Below are positions 62,501-64,000 of a DNA stretch of 64,000 nucleotides, piece by piece. The position numbers were made by a program, and so were the translations under genes. The first letter of the stretch is position 1. Every line of letters begins with the position of its first letter. Below the pieces are notes generated by a model. The model did not search any database, was not told the origin of the DNA, and saw only the letters and a list, made by a program, of their open reading frames with translations. This DNA comes from Protula sp. h YS-2021 (Eukaryota; Annelida; Polychaeta; Sabellida; Serpulidae). The stretch is taken from NCBI GenBank assembly GCA_949752745.1, contig OX457027.1, positions 86,945,720 through 87,009,719 on the forward strand, in the 5' to 3' direction.

Positions 62501-64000
62501 CCTCATGGCATATTCTCTTCATGATAAGAATAAAATTCTTTTAACTTTATTTTTTTTAAGAGTGGGAAATGGGCGTCCTCTGGGGGCTGCTTTAGGCCTC
62601 CGCTTGAAGGGTTCCGGCCGTTGTACCACTGCGCGTGGCTGTCTGGCACCGGCATGCCTAGATCTCGTGATCATTACAGTAACAGTAACATTGGCAGATC
62701 AACGTTGTGATGAAGTTCCAAACCCCCCCCCCCCCCCCCACCTTGTTTTTCTTTTTGTGTGTTTGTTTGTTTGTTTGTTTCCCTGAATCTTTCTTTACTA
62801 CTTGAAGCGGCATTTGTTTCTTTCAAGCTTTAGTCATACACCTAACTCACCAAATCTCACCCCTCACTTTTCACGACACTTAACGAATCTCACCCCTCAC
62901 TTTCTACCCCACTTAACGAATCTCACCCCTCACTTTCCACCCCACTTAACGAATCTCACCCCTCACTTTCCACCCCACTTAACGAATCTCACCCCTCACT
63001 TTCCACCTCAACCCCTTCCTCTGTGATTTACGCCAAATATGTCGATATCATTTTTCCAGAAAACAGGAGAAGAGGACGGATTTGACGGCAGCGCGGATAC
63101 CTTTGTGAAGCACGTGTTCACCCTCCCGACCAATGAGAGACAGTCGACGGCCACGTTCATGCAGCTCGACTTTGAAAGTAGTCAGAGAAACATCAGCGTC
63201 CGGAGCATTCACATTCTGGCTTGTTACACTCCAGGTAAGGGCCCCCAGTCAACCCAAAAACGTGCCAAAAATGAGCTCAAAATGTTCTAAGTGTGAACAG
63301 TGACGCCGCATAAGTGAGTATTTATTAGGTAACTTTAGTTTGTCACAGTGTATATTTCAGTTGTTTCTATTCCGGTCTTTTACATAATCAATAGGAATAT
63401 AAGAAGTTTGAGATTAAGCGTGGTTCATGGCATATGAAATGGACCGAAGCTTTGGCCTTGACACAGGCTGATAACATTTCCGGGTATTTATATTTTGATT
63501 TCATTTGTTTTAGTCACCACGACAACGGTTGTGACCAGTACTGAAACTCCAAGTAAGTACTCTGACAACTCCTTAACAGCGGTTGTTATGGTCATGCAGC
63601 TCAGCACGAATGTTCAGTATTTAGTCGGACTGCGGGCATAAAATATTATTATCATTGGCACTACAGACAAGTCACAAGTGATGAAATCGCACTTGGTTCT
63701 GAAAGTTTCAGATGTTCAATGTTTTTAGAAGATGTTCCTCTTGTAGACTCTTAGAACGTCAAGATAATTGTCCTCTTGTACCATAAATTGTTCTATTGTT
63801 CCATAATTGTCCTCTTGTCACATAAATTGTTCTGCTGTTCCATAAATTGTCCTCTTGTCCCATAAATTGTCCTCTTGTTCCGGAAATTGTGGTATTGCTC
63901 CATAAATCGTCCTCTTACATTTGCGATACTTGTTCATTTTATTGCAATTCGCCTTCCAGAATCCTGCGCCGCGAGCACGGAAATGGTTGCCTTGGATTCG
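26733..64000 (+). CDS. SSPO: SCO-spondin-like giant secreted glycoprotein, 51 exons, 3' incomplete
   Basis: Whole-gene entry; domain groups follow separately. I joined 51 exons by GT-AG borders; every junction keeps the frame, giving 2645 aa up to the window edge. Domain order: signal peptide (1-21), EMI-like (22-138), EGF-like (139-172), TB-like (173-241), VWD1-C8-TIL (242-608), VWD2-C8-TIL (609-994), an extra TIL/VWC unit (995-1092), VWD3-C8-TIL (1093-1469), four LDLa (1470-1642), then repeats R1 to R7 of an unassigned module of about 140 aa with Thr-rich linkers. EMI, three VWD-C8-TIL units and LDLa repeats in this order are the N-terminal plan of SCO-spondin, a secreted matrix protein that in vertebrates forms the Reissner fibre. 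No thrombospondin-1 repeats appear in the visible part. Other VWD mucins (otogelin, mucins, hemolectin) are less likely because they lack the EMI/LDLa combination. Orthology is inferred, not proven. Confidence 0.85.
28977..31570 (+). CDS. SSPO: Exons 2-3: EMI-like domain
   Basis: Exons 28977-29193 and 31438-31570, joined in phase 0. Key pieces: [20 protein letters not shown] in exon 2 and [20 protein letters not shown] plus TGEQCE in exon 3. The Cys spacing and the ending W-x-CC-x-GF-x-G-x-x-C are typical of EMI domains, which mediate multimer contacts in extracellular proteins. In SCO-spondin an EMI domain is the first module after the signal peptide. Exon 2 has a weak acceptor (TTCAAG), so its 5' border is the least certain of the gene. 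Intron 2 is 2.2 kb and full of mobile DNA (a MITE cluster and a tRNA-derived SINE). Confidence 0.75.
29686..30580. mobile_element. Cluster of related MITEs in intron 2
   Basis: At least three copies of one palindromic family lie side by side. Ends read AAGCCAAATCACACTTTGGG on the plus strand (about 29690, 29978, 30329) and their complement CGCCCAAAGTGTGA-type (about 30308, 30551). Subterminal GAGGGAACCGGGTAAAAA is mirrored by TTTTTTACCCGG. One near-complete element is about 29973-30324, a shorter derivative is 30325-30580, and 29686-29972 is a third copy in related arrangement. No coding capacity. Confidence 0.8.
30960..31125 (-). mobile_element. tRNA-derived SINE
   Basis: Minus-strand RNA polymerase III promoter: A box TTAGCTCAGTTGG (31097-31110) and B box GTTCGAATCC (about 31051-31062) at tRNA spacing, with an anticodon-loop-like CTGGTAA between them. 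The anticodon stem does not pair and the acceptor ends are absent, so it is not a working tRNA. A tRNA-unrelated body follows toward lower coordinates. A tRNA-Thr-like origin is a guess from the loop. Confidence 0.8.
31917..32018 (+). CDS. SSPO: Exon 4: EGF-like domain
   Basis: Encodes [20 protein letters not shown] then [13 protein letters not shown]. Six cysteines with EGF spacing and the GYxGxxC ending. The exon is flanked by phase-1 introns, the classic shuffled EGF exon. It sits directly after the EMI module. Confidence 0.88.
32360..32566 (+). CDS. SSPO: Exon 5: TB-like cysteine module
   Basis: Encodes [10 protein letters not shown], then [15 protein letters not shown] and [11 protein letters not shown]. 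The CC followed by a WG and a C-x-x-C-P recalls TB domains of fibrillin/LTBP and the N-terminal module of properdin; family membership is tentative. Two donors are possible, 32536 and 32566, in the same phase; I prefer 32566 (ATG/GTGAGT) because it fits the consensus better. Using 32536 would drop ten residues. Confidence 0.65.
32735..32942. repeat. 52-bp tandem repeat ending at exon 6 acceptor
   Basis: Four copies with period exactly 52 (starts 32735, 32787, 32839, 32891). Each begins TAGTACCTGTAGCCG and ends GCATTGTT. The last copy runs into the splice acceptor TTTACAG of exon 6; the earlier copies end TTTAG, which could also look like an acceptor. Confidence 0.95.
32948..34695 (+). CDS. 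SSPO: Exons 6-8: VWD domain 1
   Basis: Exons 32948-33132, 33591-33870, 34610-34695. Contains [20 protein letters not shown], then [20 protein letters not shown], then [14 protein letters not shown] and VEGLCGNFN, and ends [18 protein letters not shown]. This is the full von Willebrand type D fold used in multimerising secreted proteins. The usual CGLC motif at the end of VWD is GLC only, lacking the first Cys. Intron 7 (33871-34609) holds one weak copy of a dispersed repeat near 34147. Confidence 0.93.
35978..36531 (+). CDS. SSPO: Exons 9-10: C8 domain 1
   Basis: Exons 35978-36091 and 36336-36531. [20 protein letters not shown] starts the module; [18 protein letters not shown] and [16 protein letters not shown] complete the conserved cysteine pattern of C8, which always follows VWD in this family. 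Intron 8 (34696-35977) is 1.3 kb with poly-C runs near 35703 and no other feature. Confidence 0.92.
37039..37279 (+). CDS. SSPO: Exon 11: TIL domain 1
   Basis: Encodes a trypsin-inhibitor-like Cys-rich domain: [19 protein letters not shown], then [20 protein letters not shown] and [11 protein letters not shown], followed by the start of a VWC-like segment. Single exon, bounded by phases 1 and 2. TIL closes the first VWD-C8-TIL assembly. Confidence 0.93.
37838..37965. repeat. Dispersed intronic repeat, copy in intron 11
   Basis: Begins near TTAGTCC..CCGGAATAGACTTA, includes AGGACAAAATATGT, and continues to TTGCTTGATATATTCGTATT. A related copy lies in intron 35 (54539-54665), weaker ones near 34147 and 51290. 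The family is unassigned. Confidence 0.6.
38078..40394 (+). CDS. SSPO: Exons 12-15: VWD domain 2
   Basis: Exons 38078-38228, 38676-38870, 39456-39593, 40233-40394. Starts [20 protein letters not shown] (VWC-like end of the TIL unit), then [47 protein letters not shown], and ends [20 protein letters not shown]. As in VWD1, the Cys two before LC of the CGLC motif is absent. Two of these exons have junction duplications next to them (exon 12 donor, exon 14 acceptor). Confidence 0.93.
38213..38310. repeat. 36-bp triplication of the exon 12 donor junction
   Basis: Three copies with period exactly 36: donors GTAAGT at 38229, GTGAGT at 38265 and GTTGGT at 38301. Each is preceded by a version of TACTCTTGTTGAA (the last codons of exon 12) and the first two are followed by ACCCAG.AG.AGAAAT. 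Reading through the first donor hits a TAG within six codons. Confidence 0.9.
38481..38645. repeat. (GA)n-rich simple repeat in intron 12
   Basis: Interrupted GA/GAGG tract just before exon 13; purine-rich on the sense strand, which is unusual immediately upstream of a 3' splice site. Confidence 0.9.
39211..39470. repeat. 49-bp tandem array of the exon 14 acceptor junction
   Basis: Five upstream copies plus the real exon start, spaced exactly 49 bp (39211, 39260, 39309, 39358, 39407, real 39456). From the second copy on, each carries the acceptor CATTCACCAG followed by GTGGCGTAC, the first codons of exon 14. Decoys end in an early stop (for example GACAATGACTGA). Confidence 0.97.
40783..41023 (+). 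CDS. SSPO: Exon 16: C8 domain 2
   Basis: Single exon with the C8 pattern: [53 protein letters not shown] and WMQTNCG. It follows VWD2 after a 0.4-kb intron. Borders in phase 0 and phase 1. Confidence 0.92.
41314..42663 (+). CDS. SSPO: Exons 17-20: two TIL domains with VWC-like linkers
   Basis: Exons 41314-41460, 41716-41839, 42019-42220, 42572-42663. The first TIL runs [42 protein letters not shown]; a VWC-like piece [19 protein letters not shown] follows. The second TIL runs [48 protein letters not shown] and ends ELTVGCKT. Two TIL units between C8-2 and VWD3 give one more than the simple VWD-C8-TIL plan. The exon 19 donor (GAG/GTGCGG) is weak and is copied 132 bp downstream. Confidence 0.9.
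42221..42372. repeat. Duplicated exon 19 donor junction
   Basis: The exon end plus donor (GATCACGAGGTGCGGCGCTA at 42212) recurs as GACCACGAGGTGCGGCGCTA at 42344. Upstream TGCTACTGCCCCCCGGGCTT is matched by CTGCTGCCCCCCTGGACTT. Spacing 132 bp. Confidence 0.9.
43022..43260. repeat. Two decayed copies of the exon 21 start
   Basis: The acceptor plus about 80 bp of exon 21 (real start 43325) is present twice upstream, at 43022 and 43172 (spacings 150 and 153). Shared words are GAGCG(A/G)CTTATGGGAGGT and GACTGCCCCGCC. Copy 43172 keeps a good acceptor CTCTGCAG; both have changes that end the frame or lose cysteines. Confidence 0.9.
43325..45160 (+). CDS. SSPO: Exons 21-24: VWD domain 3
   Basis: Exons 43325-43601, 43821-43962, 44637-44687, 45000-45160. 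[20 protein letters not shown] leads into the VWD start [20 protein letters not shown], then [51 protein letters not shown] and [20 protein letters not shown]. This is the most canonical of the three VWD domains (GDPHYxTFDG). Again only MC/LC remains of the CGLC motif. Exon 23 is only 51 bp. Confidence 0.93.
44003..44175. repeat. Copies of the exon 22 end in intron 22
   Basis: The end of exon 22 with its donor (GTTCTCGATTTCGCAATAGG at 43920, donor at 43963) is repeated as GGTCCTCGATTTCGCGATAG near 44022 and GTTCTCGATTTGCGTCGTGA near 44132. Spacing about 102 and 110 bp. The copies are diverged and lack a clean donor. Confidence 0.85.
45983..46469 (+). CDS. SSPO: Exons 25-26: C8 domain 3
   Basis: Exons 45983-46128 and 46360-46469. 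[60 protein letters not shown] give the C8 cysteine pattern. Intron 24 (45161-45982) shows nothing beyond a duplicated phrase GGGTTAGAGTTAGACATT near 45935. Confidence 0.92.
46758..47738 (+). CDS. SSPO: Exons 27-28: TIL domain closing the third unit
   Basis: Exons 46758-46902 and 47640-47738. [53 protein letters not shown]. The intron between them carries a 30-bp junction array and a fossil LDLa fragment (separate entries). The exon ends with TG, completed by C of exon 29 to continue the VWC-like CTCEGG into the first LDLa. Confidence 0.92.
46886..47205. repeat. 30-bp array of the exon 27 donor junction
   Basis: About eleven diverged units of about 30 bp, each resembling CGCCGGGCCACGTCAGGTGA (end of exon 27 plus donor) followed by GCCCCACGCC. 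The real donor is at 46903; donor-like GTAAG words recur at 46933 and 46962. Confidence 0.88.
47293..47415 (+). pseudogene. Fossil LDLa fragment expanded as a 21-bp repeat
   Basis: Four copies of GTGTGCGATGGCGATGGCTA(T) plus a last unit that continues GGCTGCCTCGACAACTCC. Translated: repeats of VCDGDGY, then [12 protein letters not shown]. The last unit matches the LDLa of exon 30 ([12 protein letters not shown]) at nearly every base. It has no splice acceptor and lies inside a TIL domain's intron, so it is not used as an exon. Confidence 0.85.
48123..49784 (+). CDS. SSPO: Exons 29-32: four LDL-receptor class A domains
   Basis: Exons 48123-48271, 48507-48620, 49033-49161, 49659-49784, one LDLa each, all interrupted in phase 1. 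Calcium-site ends: [66 protein letters not shown]. The last three keep the acidic SDE core; the first has GGEDES. LDLa domains bind lipoproteins and other basic ligands with calcium. Their place after VWD3 matches SCO-spondin. Confidence 0.94.
48972..49032. repeat. Decoy copies of the exon 31 acceptor
   Basis: Before the real exon start GCATCACCCGCTGTACTAGG (49033) stand GTATCACCCCGTGTAGCAGG (48972, after TGTGTCAG) and GCATAGCCCA (49011, after TGTGTCAG). All follow an AG. The first copy has an in-frame TAG. Confidence 0.85.
49165..49390. repeat. C/T-rich minisatellite in intron 31
   Basis: About six units of about 38 bp containing CCCTTACCCACTCCCTCCCC and CACCCCGTTCCCCC. Begins directly at the exon 31 donor. 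Confidence 0.9.
50380..51120 (+). CDS. SSPO: Exons 33-34: repeated module R1 (unassigned)
   Basis: Exons 50380-50636 and 50961-51120. First copy of a module of about 140 aa: starts [15 protein letters not shown], has hydrophobic strands such as [18 protein letters not shown], and ends [16 protein letters not shown]. One Cys near the start and one in the closing 'AC' are shared with the other copies; an extra Cys (YGFICSDP) is unique. The alternation of short hydrophobic strands suggests a beta-sandwich. I cannot name the family. Confidence 0.85.
51445..53645 (+). repeat. G-rich minisatellite, about 50 copies, intron 34
   Basis: Unit about 38-46 bp: GGGTGGGGACGGGCTGGGAG, TAAAGGATTGGGGTGGGG. 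Each unit contains four or more G-runs with short loops on the coding strand, so both DNA and pre-mRNA could form G-quadruplexes. Open frames across it on the minus strand (up to about 600 codons, Pro/Ser-rich) are produced by the repeat. Confidence 0.97.
54021..55024 (+). CDS. SSPO: Exons 35-36: repeated module R2
   Basis: Exons 54021-54298 and 54868-55024. Starts [20 protein letters not shown], middle [20 protein letters not shown], second exon [20 protein letters not shown], end [14 protein letters not shown]. Same phases as R1 (1-0-1). The acceptor of exon 36 (GGACAG at 54862-54867) is chosen because it alone fits phase 0 and keeps the frame. Intron 35 holds a copy of the dispersed repeat. 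Confidence 0.83.
54539..54665. repeat. Dispersed intronic repeat, copy in intron 35
   Basis: Shares AGGACAAAA..ATGT and GGCTTGATATATTCTTCTTT with the copy at 37838-37965, and a TTCCGGACT/GGAATAG motif in inverted form. Confidence 0.55.
55333..55398 (+). CDS. SSPO: Exon 37: Thr/Ser/Pro linker
   Basis: Short exon for [20 protein letters not shown], bounded by phase-1 introns. It reads as a mucin-like spacer likely to be O-glycosylated between modules R2 and R3. Intron 37 contains a tandem duplication of about 150 bp (copies from 55510 and 55661). Confidence 0.85.
55510..55770. repeat. Two-copy repeat, period about 151 bp, in intron 37
   Basis: ATTCGAAAGCAATCCGATTT at 55510 and ATTTGAAAGCAATACCATCG at 55661, both followed by AAAAAGTGGGA.AAGAAGCAT. 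Unassigned, AT-rich. Confidence 0.85.
55904..56601 (+). CDS. SSPO: Exons 38-39: repeated module R3
   Basis: Exons 55904-56220 and 56451-56601. Starts [20 protein letters not shown], middle [17 protein letters not shown] and [20 protein letters not shown], end [16 protein letters not shown]. It is the longest first exon of the series (105 codons). Phases 1-0-1. Donor chosen at GTAAGT (56602), which fits the consensus and the next linker. Intron 38 has two copies of a 33-bp phrase (TCCACCCCGGGTGAAATAAT). Confidence 0.85.
56909..56977 (+). CDS. SSPO: Exon 40: Thr/Ser linker
   Basis: Encodes [20 protein letters not shown] then TTT. Phase-1 borders, spacer between R3 and R4; probable O-glycosylation sites. 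Confidence 0.85.
57433..58237 (+). CDS. SSPO: Exons 41-42: repeated module R4
   Basis: Exons 57433-57740 and 58081-58237. Starts [20 protein letters not shown], middle [20 protein letters not shown], second exon [20 protein letters not shown], end [13 protein letters not shown]. It has an additional Cys pair ([11 protein letters not shown]) not present in the other copies. Phases 1-0-1. An 18-bp repeat (CAGTAGTATCCGTCAGTA, about 57918-57978) lies in its internal intron. Confidence 0.87.
57918..57978. repeat. 18-bp minisatellite in intron 41
   Basis: Three to four copies of CAGTAGTATCCGTCA(A/G)TA. Confidence 0.92.
58583..60419 (+). CDS. SSPO: Exons 43-45: three short Thr-rich linker exons
   Basis: Exons 58583-58627, 59170-59202 and 60387-60419, all phase 1 at both ends. 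They encode [24 protein letters not shown] and [11 protein letters not shown]. Two are 33 bp each. Together with exons 37, 40 and 50 they suggest that the linker exon is a mobile unit of its own. Borders rest on splice consensus and phase only, so individual use needs RNA support. Confidence 0.72.
58700..58955. repeat. Direct repeats in intron 43
   Basis: TTAGGGAACACCTCT..ATGATGAGTAG (58786) and TTAAGGGAACACCTCT.TATAATGAGTAG (58927) flank four copies of a 15-bp word close to GGGCCGAGTTGG(C/T)AGT (about 58858-58915). Possibly the remains of a mobile element. Confidence 0.6.
59921..60167. repeat. 19-bp minisatellite in intron 44
   Basis: About 13 copies of AATGTGGTGGTCCTAGGGA with variants (GTCTTAGAGAAGTGTGATG). 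Confidence 0.95.
60783..61496 (+). CDS. SSPO: Exons 46-47: repeated module R5
   Basis: Exons 60783-61063 and 61340-61496. Starts [20 protein letters not shown], middle [20 protein letters not shown] and [16 protein letters not shown], second exon [20 protein letters not shown], end [15 protein letters not shown]. Phases 1-0-1. The module end is followed directly by R6 without a Thr linker. Confidence 0.86.
62112..63234 (+). CDS. SSPO: Exons 48-49: repeated module R6
   Basis: Exons 62112-62395 and 63060-63234. Starts [20 protein letters not shown], middle [20 protein letters not shown], second exon [19 protein letters not shown], end [11 protein letters not shown]. Phases 1-0-1. Intron 48 contains a 33-bp minisatellite (62851-63010). 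Confidence 0.86.
62851..63010. repeat. 33-bp minisatellite in intron 48
   Basis: Five copies of CTTAACGAATCTCACCCCTC ACTTTCCACCCCA, ending about 50 bp before the exon 49 acceptor. Confidence 0.93.
63514..64000 (+). CDS. SSPO: Exons 50-51: linker and start of module R7, runs off the window
   Basis: Exon 63514-63552 encodes [13 protein letters not shown], another Thr-rich spacer. Exon 63960-64000+ begins [14 protein letters not shown], whose Cys at the third position fits the start of a seventh module. The gene continues beyond the right edge. Whether thrombospondin repeats follow cannot be seen. Confidence 0.75.
63768..63916. repeat. 19-20-bp minisatellite in intron 50
   Basis: About eight copies of CATAAATTGTCCTCTTGTCC with variants, ending about 45 bp before the exon 51 acceptor. 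Confidence 0.9.

Overview
Animal nuclear DNA, most likely from a marine invertebrate. The evidence is intron-rich split genes with consensus GT-AG junctions, a CYP4 P450, a polynucleotide kinase/phosphatase (PNKP), a very long mosaic secreted protein, DNA-transposon fossils, a tRNA-derived SINE and very many minisatellites. I cannot name the phylum with confidence. The TGACCTTGA-rich repeats and the general style would fit a lophotrochozoan, but this is a weak guess.

Layout. 1-2310: an intronless CYP4-type P450 (CDS 775-2310, 511 aa). 2311-14250: gene-poor DNA with a decayed Tc1/mariner transposase (minus strand, about 3478-4330), several minisatellites and a pogo/Tigger-like element (10175-11756, TA target duplication). 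14262-18267: PNKP in six exons (410 aa) behind a TATA box, with no FHA domain and with a changed phosphatase motif (DIDFT instead of DxDGT). 18660-26500: satellite-rich intergenic DNA with a C-rich array of about 55 bp units, a 33-bp array of about 43 copies, a 15-bp array, (TA)n tracts and a hairpin.

26733 to the right edge: one plus-strand gene, for which I could chain 51 exons with unbroken reading frame and matching phases (7935 nt, 2645 aa, incomplete at the 3' end). Its order is signal peptide, EMI-like, EGF-like, TB-like, three VWD-C8-TIL assemblies, four LDLa repeats, then an array of about 140-aa modules separated by Thr/Ser/Pro linkers. The first part matches the N-terminal architecture of SCO-spondin. 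The repeated module is one I cannot assign to any family. There are six complete copies and the start of a seventh; every complete copy is made of two exons with the same phases (1-0-1).

The most unusual feature is that at least eight splice junctions of this gene lie in or beside short tandem duplications that copy the junction itself (exon edge plus intron edge). One intron also holds a fragment of an LDLa exon expanded into a 21-bp repeat. The three genes have no evident functional link: lipid/xenobiotic oxidation, DNA end repair, and an extracellular matrix or mucus glycoprotein.
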